Made by a program: the position numbers and the translations under genes
The notes under the pieces: generated by a model
Seen by the model: only the letters and a program-made list of their open reading frames with translations
Databases searched by the model: none
What the model was told of the DNA's origin: nothing
In this document: piece by piece, positions 1 through 8,304 of the stretch
Numbering within the stretch: position 1 is the stretch's first letter
Layout of the letters: each line of letters opens with the position of its first letter
Source: DATDGX01 sp036521875
Lineage (GTDB): Bacteria; Desulfobacterota; Binatia; Binatales; Binataceae
Assembly: GCA_036521875.1 (NCBI GenBank)
Contig: DATDGX010000147.1
Location: 1 to 64,000, forward strand
Direction of reading: 5' to 3'
Length of the DNA stretch: 64,000 nucleotides

Positions 1-45
1 GAGCACGTGCAGCCAGAGAATCACCGTGCGCGCCGTCACGCGCAT
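1..45 (-). CDS. possible N-terminus of a membrane protein (cut by window edge)
   Basis: Only the first 15 codons lie in the window, on the minus strand from an ATG at 43-45. They read MRVTARTVILWLHVL, which looks like the cytoplasmic start plus first hydrophobic helix of a small integral membrane protein; RTVILWLHVL resembles the opening of CopD-type or DUF420-type proteins. No clear ribosome binding site precedes it, and 15 codons cannot establish a family. It would be the next gene downstream of the OmpA-type lipoprotein on the same strand. Confidence 0.3.
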   Translation of the reverse strand, partial: MRVTARTVILWLHVL

Positions 46-165
46 GAGAGTAGCGCGCATCGCGCCGCGATGGCATCCGCGCCGCTCTGCGGCGCGCGGC
101 GCGGACGCCAGCGGGGATACCGGCAGGACGCCTCGAGCTTCCGCAGGCGCTCGCTTTGTATGCGT

Positions 166-858
166 TTACTCCTCCGGCAGCAGCTCGACGCGGCGATTCT
201 CCGCGCGTCCTTCCGGAGTCGCGTTGCTCGCGACGAAGTTCGTCTTGCCAAAGCCCTGGGTTATCAACCGGCTCGACGGAATCCCTTGCATCCCCAGGTA
301 ATTGGCGACCGCGCCGGCGCGCCGCTCGGAAAGCCTGAGATTGTAGGCCTCGCTCCCGATCGCATCGCAGTAGCCGTTCACATGCACCGTCACGTCGGGA
401 TTCGCCTTCAGAGTCGCGGCGGCTTCATCCAGCACTGCAGCATCGCCCGGCCGGATGTTGTACTTGTTGAAATCGAAATGTACGCCGCGTAGCACCAGCT
501 TCTCCTTGGCAAGAGGCGGCGGAGGCGGAGGTGGCGGAGGAGGAGGCGGCGGTGGCGGCGGGGGAGGAGGAGGCGGCTGAATTATCGGATCGCAAACATA
601 ATGTCCGACCAGCAGACCGACTATCGCGCCGACACCGGCGCCGATCACTGCGCCGGTGACTTTTCGCGAAGACGGCGGGTTGTGCTCACTGGTGTCCCCG
701 ATTGCGTAGCCGGCGCCGGCGCCCGCTGCCGTTCCCAAGAGGGCGCCCACCGCGGCGCATCCGTCCCATCTCCTCGGCTGCTGCAGGTTGGCGCAACCGG
801 CGCATAGCAGGACGAAACTCGACGCGACCGCGGTCAGAAACGAAGCTCGGGTTCTCAT
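166..858 (-). CDS. OmpA-family lipoprotein with glycine zipper and polyproline linker
   Basis: A 230-residue outer-membrane lipoprotein that probably anchors the envelope to peptidoglycan. The start at 858 is chosen because GGGAGGAG lies just upstream; a longer reading frame lacks such a site. Residues 1-21 are a signal peptide ending at a lipobox-like CAGC (Cys22). Residues 37-86 are glycine-rich with GxxxG spacing, a glycine zipper that can insert into membrane. Residues 95-115 are 21 consecutive prolines. Residues from about 125 to 230 are an OmpA C-terminal domain, with the signature NLRLSERRA and a terminal AENRRVEL. The run of prolines is unusual and would act as a stiff spacer between membrane anchor and peptidoglycan-binding domain. 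The call for the C-terminal domain is firm; the precise role is not known. Confidence 0.9.
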   Translation of the reverse strand: MRTRASFLTAVASSFVLLCAGCANLQQPRRWDGCAAVGALLGTAAGAGAGYAIGDTSEHNPPSSRKVTGAVIGAGVGAIVGLLVGHYVCDPIIQPPPPPPPPPPPPPPPPPPPPPLAKEKLVLRGVHFDFNKYNIRPGDAAVLDEAAATLKANPDVTVHVNGYCDAIGSEAYNLRLSERRAGAVANYLGMQGIPSSRLITQGFGKTNFVASNATPEGRAENRRVELLPEE

Positions 859-1084
859 CTCTCCTCCCAGAAAGATCGGCGATGTGCCGCGACAACGATT
901 TAGCGCGCGAGAGGATTGATATGGAACGGAGTCACAAGAATTTAACTTCGTTTCGAAATTGTTACGTCCTCGAGTATTCGCGGCGCGTCTGGTGCAGCTT
1001 CTAGTGTTTCTGGCAAGCTGATACACCTGCCGTCGGCCCAATAAGGCGGGCCGCTACAATCAGGCCCAGGTAGCCTGACAAACG

Positions 1085-1360
1085 ATGCCTGACAACAGCT
1101 CAGTTAATTTGCGCAGTGGGGAACAACCCTCACTTCCGCGCCGAATCTGGAACGGATGGAAACGCGTCGCGCGCAAGATCGGCGACTTTCAGGCGCGAGT
1201 GATTCTCAGCGTGTTTTACTTCGTGTTGCTTGCGCCGTTCGCCCTCGTCTCCCGCCTGAGCAGCGATTCGGCGGCGGCCCGGCAAGCCGCGCCTCACGGA
1301 TGGACTCTCAAATCGGCTCGCACCGGAACTCCGATGGAAGAGGCGAGCAAACAATTCTGA
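1085..1360 (+). CDS. small single-pass membrane protein of carbamoyltransferase cassette
   Basis: A 91-residue protein with a basic amphipathic N-terminal half (residues 20-38, rich in Arg, Lys and Trp), one hydrophobic helix at about residues 40-57 (VILSVFYFVLLAPFALVSR) and a polar tail ending in EEASKQF. It ends 29 bases before the carbamoyltransferase and is clearly in the same transcription unit. I recall similar short proteins next to carbamoyltransferases in other bacteria, where they remain uncharacterised; that is memory, not a search. The ATG at 1085 has only a weak ribosome binding site. The role is unknown; the context suggests a membrane partner or anchor for the enzyme that follows. 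Confidence 0.7.
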   Translation: MPDNSSVNLRSGEQPSLPRRIWNGWKRVARKIGDFQARVILSVFYFVLLAPFALVSRLSSDSAAARQAAPHGWTLKSARTGTPMEEASKQF

Positions 1361-1389
1361 CCGCGCCGCGCCATCTCTCGAAATTCTAA

Positions 1390-3174
1390 ATGTTCGTACT
1401 CGGCATCTCCTGCTACTTCCACGACGCGGCCGCGGCGCTCTTGAGCGACGGGCAGTTGGTTGCCGCCGCGGAAGAGGAACGGTTCACGCGGAAGAAGCAT
1501 GACTATGAATTTCCCGAGCATGCGATCGAGTTTTGCCTGCGCACCGCTAAGATTCGCGCCGAAGACCTCGACTACGTGGTCTTTTTCGAGAAACCCTTTC
1601 TCAAGTTCGAGCGCTTATTCCTGACCAGCCTGCAAACCTTCCCGAAATCGTGGCGGGTGTTTCAGGACGCGATGGTCACCTGGCTCGGCGACAAACTCTG
1701 GATACGGCATCTGATCCAGAAGAAGCTCGGCTTACGCCCCGAGCGGATCCTGTTCAGCGAACATCATCTGTCGCACGCGGCGAGCGCTTTTTTGTGCTCG
1801 CCGTTCGAAGAAGCGGCGCTGCTCACGGTCGACGGCGTCGGCGAATGGACGACCGCGAGCATCGGGCTCGGCAAAGGCAATCAGATCCGCCTGCTCAAGG
1901 AAATTCGCTTTCCGCACTCGATTGGACTGCTCTATAGCGCCTTCACCGCGTTCCTGGGCTTTGAGGTCAACGAGGGCGAGTACAAGGTGATGGGAATGGC
2001 GCCGTTCGGAGAACCGCGCCACGTCGACAAGGTCCGCAAGCTGATTCATTTGAATGGCGACGGCAGCTTCGAGCTGGATCTCGACTACTTCAGCTTTCAT
2101 TACTCGGCGACCCGCACCTTTAATCATAAGTTCGAAACACTATTCGGCGATCCGCGGCGCTCCGACGAGTATTTCTTCACATCCAAGACTGACTATCCGT
2201 CTTACTATGGAGCAAAGCCCGGTAACTACTCAGAGTTGTGCCGGGCGAATGAGTATTACGCCGATATCGCCGCGAGCATCCAGGTAGTGGTGGAAGAAGC
2301 GGTCCTCGGGATGGCGCGCGAGGCTCATCGCGAGACCGGCCTGACGCGCTTGTGCATGGCCGGCGGGGTCGCTCTGAACAGCGTCGCCAACACCAGGATC
2401 CTGAAAGAGACGCCCTTCAAGGAGCTGTACGTGCAGCCCGCGGCCGGCGACGGCGGTGGCGCCTTGGGCGCGGCGCTTTACGGATGGCACGTCGTGCTCG
2501 GCAAGCCGCGCGGCTTCGTGATGGACCACGCCTACTGGGGCGAACAACACGAAATGGCGGAGGTCAAGTCATTCGTGGATGACAACCGCATCGCGCACCA
2601 GTGCTTCGGCAGCGAAGACGCGCTGATGGACCGCGTGGTGGCGATGCTTGCGGACGGCAAGGTCACCGGCTGGTCGCAGGGGCGCTTCGAATGGGGCCCG
2701 CGGGCGCTCGGAAATCGCAGCATCCTGGCCGATCCGCGCCGCGCCGACATGAAGGACATCGTGAACCTGAAAATAAAATTCCGCGAGCCGTTTCGCCCGT
2801 TCGCACCCTCGGTGATCGCGGAACGCGCGGAGGAATATTTCGACTTGCCCAATCCGATGCGGCAATTTCCCGCACGCTTCATGCTCTATGTCACCCCCGT
2901 CCGCGACCAGCATCGCCATCAGCTTCCCGCGATCACGCATGTCGATGGCACCGCGCGGCTGCAGACCGTATGGCGCGACTCGAATCCGCGCTACTATCGC
3001 CTGATTGAACAGTTCGGAGCCGCGACCGGAGTGCCGGTTCTGTTGAATACTTCTTTCAACCTGCGCGGCGAGCCGATAGTCAATTCGCCCACCGAGGCGT
3101 ATAGCACATTCATGAACAGCGGAATGGACGCGCTGGTAATCGAGAACGTATTAATCGAGAAGTCTAAAAGTTAG
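1390..3174 (+). CDS. carbamoyltransferase (NodU/CmcH/TobZ family)
   Basis: A 594-residue enzyme of the O-carbamoyltransferase family, which makes carbamoyl-adenylate from carbamoyl phosphate and ATP and passes the carbamoyl group to a hydroxyl group of a sugar or natural product. It begins with GISCYFHDAAAALL, has the metal-binding SEHHLSHAASAF (His125, His126, His129), TVDGVGEW, YKVMGMAPFG, and the ATP-site segment MAGGVALNS. The C-terminal TobZ/YrdC-like half contains FEWGPRALGNRSI (about residues 433-445) and NTSFNLRGEPIV. Length and all motifs match an intact enzyme. It sits between two tiny membrane proteins and upstream of an amidase, with no obvious antibiotic or nodulation genes, so the acceptor may be an envelope glycan or lipid. 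That last point is inference. Confidence 0.95.
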   Translation: MFVLGISCYFHDAAAALLSDGQLVAAAEEERFTRKKHDYEFPEHAIEFCLRTAKIRAEDLDYVVFFEKPFLKFERLFLTSLQTFPKSWRVFQDAMVTWLGDKLWIRHLIQKKLGLRPERILFSEHHLSHAASAFLCSPFEEAALLTVDGVGEWTTASIGLGKGNQIRLLKEIRFPHSIGLLYSAFTAFLGFEVNEGEYKVMGMAPFGEPRHVDKVRKLIHLNGDGSFELDLDYFSFHYSATRTFNHKFETLFGDPRRSDEYFFTSKTDYPSYYGAKPGNYSELCRANEYYADIAASIQVVVEEAVLGMAREAHRETGLTRLCMAGGVALNSVANTRILKETPFKELYVQPAAGDGGGALGAALYGWHVVLGKPRGFVMDHAYWGEQHEMAEVKSFVDDNRIAHQCFGSEDALMDRVVAMLADGKVTGWSQGRFEWGPRALGNRSILADPRRADMKDIVNLKIKFREPFRPFAPSVIAERAEEYFDLPNPMRQFPARFMLYVTPVRDQHRHQLPAITHVDGTARLQTVWRDSNPRYYRLIEQFGAATGVPVLLNTSFNLRGEPIVNSPTEAYSTFMNSGMDALVIENVLIEKSKS

Positions 3175-3193
3175 CTGAATATAGAGACTGACT

Positions 3194-3373
3194 ATGAAGT
3201 TCTGGACCGGAATCAAATCGCGGTTCTCGATAATTTCGGAGTTGCTGCAGTTCTTCGCGAACAACAAGGTGTGGTGGCTGACCCCAATCATCGCGCTGCT
3301 TCTGGTGTTCGGCCTGCTGGTGATTTTCGCGCAGAGTTCGGCTATCGCGCCGTTCATCTACACGCTGTTCTGA
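3194..3373 (+). CDS. DUF5989-type small membrane protein
   Basis: A 59-residue protein not separated from its neighbours by any signal: it starts 19 bases after the carbamoyltransferase stop and ends 20 bases before the amidase. It reads from ATG at 3194 to TGA at 3371-3373. The N-terminal half is amphipathic, then KVWWLTPIIALLLVFGLLV forms one transmembrane helix, followed by FAQSSAIAPFIYTLF, the conserved ending I associate with DUF5989. Proteins of this family are commonly encoded beside carbamoyltransferases and SxtJ-type proteins. No enzymatic residues are visible; it is probably a membrane subunit or adaptor. The start codon lies inside an ACTGACTATG motif that recurs in this window. 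Confidence 0.85.
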   Translation: MKFWTGIKSRFSIISELLQFFANNKVWWLTPIIALLLVFGLLVIFAQSSAIAPFIYTLF

Positions 3374-3393
3374 GCGGGGAAAACGCAACGACG

Positions 3394-4788
3394 ATGTTGA
3401 GTCCCTACATTGAAGCGTGGAACCTGCGCGACCTGGTGATTCGCAAGGAGATCCGTCCGCGCGAAGTCGCCGAGTTTTTTCTCGCCCGAATCGAGAAGCT
3501 CAACGCAAAGCTCGGCGCATTCATGACCGTCACCCCCGAGCGCGCGAACGAAGACGCGGAGCGCCTCGAGCTGATGACCGCGGAGGAAGCCGCCGCAATG
3601 CCGCTGTTCGGGGTCGCGTACTCGCTCAAGGATCTCACCTGGACCAAAGACATTCGCACCACCTTCGGATCGAAGAACTACGAGAACTGGTTCGCACCCG
3701 CCGATGCCGAGATCGCGGTGCGGCTTCGCAACGCTGGCGGGATCCTGCTCGGCAAAACCACGACTTCGGAATTCGGATGCCGCCCCACGGTCGAGGGCGG
3801 ACTATGCCCGCCTGCCATCAATCCGTGGAATGTCGAACACACCGCGGGCGGCTCGAGCGGCGGAGCCGCAGCCGCGGTCGCATCCGGGATGCATCCGATC
3901 GCGCAGGGCAGCGACGGCGGCGGCTCGGTCCGGATTCCCGCCGCGTGCTGCGGGTTGGTCGGGATCAAACCGTCGCGCGGCCGCATCACGTATGCGCCGC
4001 AGCAGGCGGAGTCGTGGGGCGGCTTCTCGACCATCGGACCACTCGCGCGCACGGTGCGCGACGCCGCGCTGATGCTCGATACGATGGCGGGCTCTGTGAT
4101 CGGCGATCCGTACACGGCGTCGCCGCCCGCCAAGCCGTTCGTGAAAGCGCTCCGCGCGCGGCCAAAGAACTTGCGGCTAGGCGCGATTTCAGAGTCGTCG
4201 CTTGGCAGGTGCGACGCCGAGACGCTGGCCGCATTCGAGTCGGCGTGCGAGATGATGCGCGCGATGGGGCATACGATCGAGCCGCTCAAGCTCGATCCCG
4301 GCGCGCGGCTGATGGAATTCGCGCGGACGATCGTATGCGCCGGCGTAAGCGCCCTGCAGATCGAGAATCCCGCTCTCATGGACGAGGTCGCGCGCGGAAC
4401 GTACGAGTATGGCCGCCGGATCAGCGCGGCCGAGTACATCCGCACGGTAACCCAGATGCACAACGCCTCGCGCGAGATCGTGCGCGAGCTGGCGCCCTAC
4501 GATGCACTGCTGACGCCGACGCTCACTCGCCCCGCGGTGCGGCTCGGCACGTTGCCGTCGTCGCGTGAGAGCGCAAGCGCCGACATCTATGGATGGAACT
4601 GTTTCGCATTCCCGTTCAACGTCACCGGCCAGCCCGCGGTAGCACTGCCCAATGGATTCGCCAGCTCAGGACTGCCTTTGAGCGTGCAAATTGTCGGCCG
4701 GCCGTATGATGAGGCGGGGATAATCGCCCTGGCCGCGCAATTCGAAACCGCGCGTCCGTGGCGCAGCAAGCATCCACGCGTCGATTAG
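3394..4788 (+). CDS. amidase (amidase signature family)
   Basis: A 464-residue hydrolase of the amidase signature family (GatA/fatty-acid amide hydrolase type), which cleaves carboxamides using a Ser-Ser-Lys triad. The triad is visible: Lys79 in AYSLKD, Ser154 in GGSSGG, and the nucleophile Ser178 in GSDGGGSVRIPA. The start at 3394 (MLSPYIEAW) is preferred over an upstream in-frame one that would overlap the small membrane protein before it. The gene is probably co-transcribed with the carbamoyltransferase cassette, 20 bases downstream. It lacks the GatB/GatC neighbours expected of a tRNA amidotransferase subunit, so a stand-alone amidase is more likely. Substrate unknown. Confidence 0.93.
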   Translation: MLSPYIEAWNLRDLVIRKEIRPREVAEFFLARIEKLNAKLGAFMTVTPERANEDAERLELMTAEEAAAMPLFGVAYSLKDLTWTKDIRTTFGSKNYENWFAPADAEIAVRLRNAGGILLGKTTTSEFGCRPTVEGGLCPPAINPWNVEHTAGGSSGGAAAAVASGMHPIAQGSDGGGSVRIPAACCGLVGIKPSRGRITYAPQQAESWGGFSTIGPLARTVRDAALMLDTMAGSVIGDPYTASPPAKPFVKALRARPKNLRLGAISESSLGRCDAETLAAFESACEMMRAMGHTIEPLKLDPGARLMEFARTIVCAGVSALQIENPALMDEVARGTYEYGRRISAAEYIRTVTQMHNASREIVRELAPYDALLTPTLTRPAVRLGTLPSSRESASADIYGWNCFAFPFNVTGQPAVALPNGFASSGLPLSVQIVGRPYDEAGIIALAAQFETARPWRSKHPRVD

Positions 4789-4875
4789 TTTTAGATCAGC
4801 GATCTGTTAAGCCGATTTTCCGCTGCTGCTCAGGGCGCGAGCTTGCGGAACCACTGGGAGCGATGCTTTAAGCGA

Positions 4876-5751
4876 ATGGAGATGAACATCTCACTATTCC
4901 GTCATGCGTCGCGCGTTCTGGGGCGCGCCAGCGTTCCGAGTGCGGTATCGGCCTTATGCGCGGCGGGCCTCGTCTTCGTCTACCTGGTATCGTTCATGGC
5001 CACGCCGGCTCGTTGCGACGATGCGGATATGTGGTGCGGCGCCGCGTGGTCCTGCGAGCAGCCGGTGCCCCCGCAAGCCGCCCAGGCCCCTTCCGTTCCA
5101 CAAATATGGACCGCTATAGCGATTTCCAAGTCGACGCTGGGAAACGCCACGTCGTGGCAGGCGTCCTCAGAGTCCACCGCGGAAAGTGTCGCCCTCGACA
5201 GGTGCAACCGGAAACACCACGATTGCAGCATTGCGATATCTCGCCCCAACCTCTGCATCGCGCTCGCGGTCAGCACGAACTGGGCCTGGGCGGTTGGCCA
5301 GGCCGACACCTACATAGGCGCGGACCACGTGGCTTTCGCCAATTGCGTCGCCAACGGCGGAACTAAATGCGTCGTGACCGCCGATCCGTGTTCGGACGAT
5401 GGACCGCTCGCGACGGGAAACTCATCCGCGTCCGCACAGACCCTGGGGCAGTCGACGAGTGCGCAAGCGGTCGATCAGCAACTGATCGGAGTGTGGGAAG
5501 TCGCGATACCTTCGCCACAGGGCGAGTTTGACATGCGTTCTCAGATCAACGCGAACGGCACTTTCTCAACGACATTTCCCGGATCGCCAACGTCTCCGAT
5601 TACCGGTTCATTTTCCGCGAGCAACGGAGTCTGGGTGTACACGACCGCGACGGGATCCGACGGCGGTTCCTACACTTTCACTAACCCGAATCAGGTCACC
5701 ATGGCGGGCAGGCTCGGGCCGCCCGCCACCTGGCATCGCGCAAGCAATTGA
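4876..5751 (+). CDS. secreted DUF4189-domain protein
   Basis: A protein of about 291 residues with a hydrophobic export signal in its first 40-45 residues, ending near ATPARCDD. Residues of about 75-155 match the DUF4189 pattern: WTAIAISKSTL, SSESTAESVALDRCN, then Cys-containing blocks (DCSIAIS, NCVANGGTKCVV) that probably form disulfides. The C-terminal part, from QLIGVWEVAIPSPQGEFD to the end, looks like a second small beta-rich domain with the pattern of a lipocalin-like or META-type fold (threonine/serine-rich, GSFSASNGVWVYT). Start is uncertain: ATG at 4876 or 4882, or an upstream TTG at 4843. Role unknown; stand-alone gene, convergent with the methyltransferase that follows. Confidence 0.75.
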   Translation: MEMNISLFRHASRVLGRASVPSAVSALCAAGLVFVYLVSFMATPARCDDADMWCGAAWSCEQPVPPQAAQAPSVPQIWTAIAISKSTLGNATSWQASSESTAESVALDRCNRKHHDCSIAISRPNLCIALAVSTNWAWAVGQADTYIGADHVAFANCVANGGTKCVVTADPCSDDGPLATGNSSASAQTLGQSTSAQAVDQQLIGVWEVAIPSPQGEFDMRSQINANGTFSTTFPGSPTSPITGSFSASNGVWVYTTATGSDGGSYTFTNPNQVTMAGRLGPPATWHRASN

Positions 5752-5803
5752 TCGACTTTCGTCAGCATTAAAGGATTTTCACCTCATCGCTGACAGCTAG
5801 TTC

Positions 5804-6859
5804 TCAGGGCCGCGCTTCCAGCACCAGGTTGAACGGGGTAGCGGTCGCGCGGCGCACGCGCGAGAATCCTCCGCTCAATATCACTTCTCGTAGTTTGGTT
5901 TCACCGGCCTGAGTGCCGAGCGCGAGACCCACTTCCTGCGACAATGATGCGGGCACGCAAATCTGCGTCGATGCCGAATAGAATATGCGGCCGATCGGAT
6001 TGAGATTGTCCGCCATTTGATCGCTGGAGAAGGGCTCGACAATCATCCATGTGCCGCCGGGCTTCAAGGTCGACTTGACGTGCGCAGCCACGCCGACCGG
6101 GTCGCCCATGTCATGCAGGCAGTCAAAGAATGCAACTAAATCGTAGGTGCCGGTAAATTCCTTCGCCGACGCGCGCTGGAAGGTGACCCGGTCAGTGACG
6201 CCGCTCTCACGCGCCACCTCGCGCGCGCGCAGCAGCGATGGTTCGTGATAGTCGAAGCCCGCGAATTGCGATTTTGCAAATGCCTTGGCCAGCAAAATGG
6301 TCGATGCGCCATGGCCGCAGCCGACATCCGCGACCTGCGCGCCGCGTTCGAGCTTTTCCTTGACGCCCTCCAACGCCGGAATCCATTCCGACACCAGATG
6401 CATCGCGTAGCTCGGGCGGAAAAATCTCTCCGTGCCGCTGAACAGGCAGGGATCGTGCTCATGCCACCCGACCCCTCCGCCGGTGCGGAACGCCGCCTCG
6501 ACCTTGGGAAGATCGCGCGCGGCAGCGGCGGCGATTTCGAACATCGCGGGGAAAAATGCGGGTCCGTTTTCGTCGGCGAGGATCAGCGCCTGCTCGGGTG
6601 AAATCGAAAATCGCTCCGTCGCAGGGTCGAAATTGATATAGCCGCCCGCCGCCTGCGCGGCCGCCCACTCGCGCACGTAGCGCACCGCAGTGCCGGTGCG
6701 CGATGCGAGTTCTGCGGAGGTCAATGGTCCCGCGGCTGCCAGCGCCTTGTACAATCCTAACTTGTCGCCCAGGAGGACCAGCCCGATGCCCAACGCGGCA
6801 CCCACCTCGCCGAGCATCTTGCCGAGAAGTTGCTGAAGCTTTCCTTCGTCGATTGCCAT
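5804..6859 (-). CDS. SAM-dependent methyltransferase (class I)
   Basis: A 351-residue methyltransferase. Residues 1-100 form a winged-helix dimerisation-type domain of the kind found in O-methyltransferases (LTSAELASRTGTAVRYVREWAAAQAAGG). Residues of about 170-300 are a Rossmann methyltransferase fold with VADVGCGHGASTILLA as motif I, FDYHEPSL as motif II, and DLVAFFDCLHDMGDP as motif IV/post-I. The start has an AAGGAGG site. It is followed downstream by no gene on the same strand and preceded by a DUF6285 gene 20 bases away, so the two may share a transcript. The acceptor cannot be told from sequence; similar proteins in soil bacteria are annotated only as methyltransferases. Confidence 0.9.
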   Translation of the reverse strand: MAIDEGKLQQLLGKMLGEVGAALGIGLVLLGDKLGLYKALAAAGPLTSAELASRTGTAVRYVREWAAAQAAGGYINFDPATERFSISPEQALILADENGPAFFPAMFEIAAAAARDLPKVEAAFRTGGGVGWHEHDPCLFSGTERFFRPSYAMHLVSEWIPALEGVKEKLERGAQVADVGCGHGASTILLAKAFAKSQFAGFDYHEPSLLRAREVARESGVTDRVTFQRASAKEFTGTYDLVAFFDCLHDMGDPVGVAAHVKSTLKPGGTWMIVEPFSSDQMADNLNPIGRIFYSASTQICVPASLSQEVGLALGTQAGETKLREVILSGGFSRVRRATATPFNLVLEARP

Positions 6860-6879
6860 CGCATGCCTCCTTGATTAAA

Positions 6880-7236
6880 TCAGCGATCCAGCCATTTGGG
6901 ATTGTTGATTGCAAGCGCGTCGGCCAGCGACTGGCGGATGTGCGCGCGCAAAGCAGGATCGTCGAGCGCGATAGCGCCGCCGCGGATACGCTCCGCGAGC
7001 TCCATGCTCAGCTTCTCGACGTCGGCGTCGTGGCCAAGCATGGCGGCGAGCCGCGCGCGTTCCGCGGCCGCCTGCGCGTCGCGAAGCTCCAGCTCACGGC
7101 GGACCGTGTTGAGAACGTTGACCGTGACCCGAGTCTGGAAGCGATGATAGCTCTCTAGCGTCGGCATCAATTCGCCTTCCAGATACTTGACCGCGGCCTT
7201 CAGAAGAAGGGCGGCATCGGGCATGCTTCGTGGCAT
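6880..7236 (-). CDS. DUF6285 family protein
   Basis: A 118-residue, mostly helical soluble protein (MPDAALLLKAAVKYLEGELMP, RVTVNVLNTVRRELELRDAQ). DUF6285 proteins are typically encoded next to an APH-type phosphotransferase and an acyl-CoA dehydrogenase, which is exactly the order here: dehydrogenase, phosphotransferase, then this gene. It is inferred to assist or regulate the phosphotransferase; no catalytic motif is visible. Three copies of TAGTCAGT lie in the 41 bases straddling and upstream of its start, one of them covering the start codon (see the repeat entry). Confidence 0.8.
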   Translation of the reverse strand: MPRSMPDAALLLKAAVKYLEGELMPTLESYHRFQTRVTVNVLNTVRRELELRDAQAAAERARLAAMLGHDADVEKLSMELAERIRGGAIALDDPALRAHIRQSLADALAINNPKWLDR

Positions 7237-7277
7237 AGTCAGTCCATATTTCCGATCTAGTCAGTTAAATAGTCAGT
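7236..7277. repeat. three spaced copies of TAGTCAGT (ACTGACTA)
   Basis: Octamers TAGTCAGT lie at 7236-7243, 7258-7265 and 7270-7277, in the gap between the phosphotransferase stop and the DUF6285 start (minus strand). Centre spacings are 22 and 12 bases. On the coding strand the first copy reads ACTGACTATG and includes the DUF6285 start codon. Clustered short direct repeats like this can be operator sites; no protein can be assigned. The same motif appears elsewhere in the window, listed under findings. Confidence 0.6.
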
Positions 7278-8304
7278 CCCGCCCTTCGATTAGGTTCAGG
7301 AAGTCCCAAAGAGGCTCCTCGATTCGCCGGCCGATAGCGGATCGTTCGATTCCGACTTCTTCGATTCCGCGAGTACCCAGTTGCAGGCATCCGATTGCCC
7401 ACTTCACGCTGCCGAATGCCTCCCAAAATCGCACGTGCGCGGGATCAACGCGATGACCGCTGGCCTTTTCGTATGCCGCGAACAGATCTTCACGCGTACC
7501 GAAACCGCCAACCGGACGCGGCCCGCCGAAGCGCCAGGTCTTCACGCACAGCCAGCCAAGGTCCTGCATCGGATCGCCGCTCAGCGCAATCTCCCAATCT
7601 AGCACCAGGCGCACACCCTCCTCGCCGACGATCAGATTGCCGAGACGAAAATCACCATGAAGTACGGTATGGCGCGGGTTAGCCGGCGCCTGCTCCGCGG
7701 CCCAGCGCAAGCCCAGTTCGACCGCCGGAGATCGGAAGCGGTAGTAATCGACAATTCTCTGTTGCGCTGCGACCAGCGCGGCCGCATCCATCCGCTTGAG
7801 GAACGGCGCCTCGGCGAGATCGATACTATGGATTGCGGCCAGGATGGTGCCGCACTGACGCGCCATTACGGCGCGGGCGTGGGCGAAACGCTCCTCGCGC
7901 AGAATGCGCGGCGCCACCGTCTCGCCCGCCACGCGCTCGGTCACGTAGCCGGAGCCGAGGCCGTCGGCAGGCTCGAGGACGGCGCGGATTCGCGGCGCCG
8001 GCACGCCATGTTTCACCGCGGCGATCATCAGGCGCGCGTCTTCCGCCGCCGTCACGCGGATGAAGATGTCGGCGAGCGGATTCGGCGCATCGTCGGCGGC
8101 GGCGCTGGAGATCTGCAGAATGAATTGCTGGCGCGCGCCCCCGACGTCGGCGTCGAACGACCAGGTGGTGCGGTTGGCGCCGCCGGTCAGCCGCTGCAGA
8201 TCGTGCACGGTGCCCGGCGCCCCGATGTGCCGCGCGACCGCAGTCTGCAATTGCGCGGCGATGTCGTCGTTGGCCATTACCCAGTTCGGCGCTCGGACGC
8301 GCAT
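7273..8304 (-). CDS. APH-type phosphotransferase family protein
   Basis: A 343-residue kinase-like protein of the aminoglycoside phosphotransferase/choline kinase fold. Conserved catalytic loop VLHGDFRLGNLIV (about residues 214-226) and metal-binding LVLDWEIA (about 233) are intact, so it should bind ATP and phosphorylate a small molecule. The start at 8304 shares one base with the stop of the acyl-CoA dehydrogenase upstream (TGATG), a sign of translational coupling; a second in-frame ATG nine codons later is possible. In actinobacteria and proteobacteria this gene type pairs with acyl-CoA dehydrogenases (ACAD10/11-like logic, where a hydroxyacyl-CoA is phosphorylated). Role here is therefore likely in acyl-CoA catabolism rather than antibiotic resistance; that is inference from context. 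Confidence 0.88.
   Translation of the reverse strand: MRVRAPNWVMANDDIAAQLQTAVARHIGAPGTVHDLQRLTGGANRTTWSFDADVGGARQQFILQISSAAADDAPNPLADIFIRVTAAEDARLMIAAVKHGVPAPRIRAVLEPADGLGSGYVTERVAGETVAPRILREERFAHARAVMARQCGTILAAIHSIDLAEAPFLKRMDAAALVAAQQRIVDYYRFRSPAVELGLRWAAEQAPANPRHTVLHGDFRLGNLIVGEEGVRLVLDWEIALSGDPMQDLGWLCVKTWRFGGPRPVGGFGTREDLFAAYEKASGHRVDPAHVRFWEAFGSVKWAIGCLQLGTRGIEEVGIERSAIGRRIEEPLWDFLNLIEGRD

Noticed and set aside
3271..3393. N-terminal extension of the amidase
   Set aside because: The extra 41 codons lie over the DUF5989-type gene in another frame and do not look like amidase sequence.
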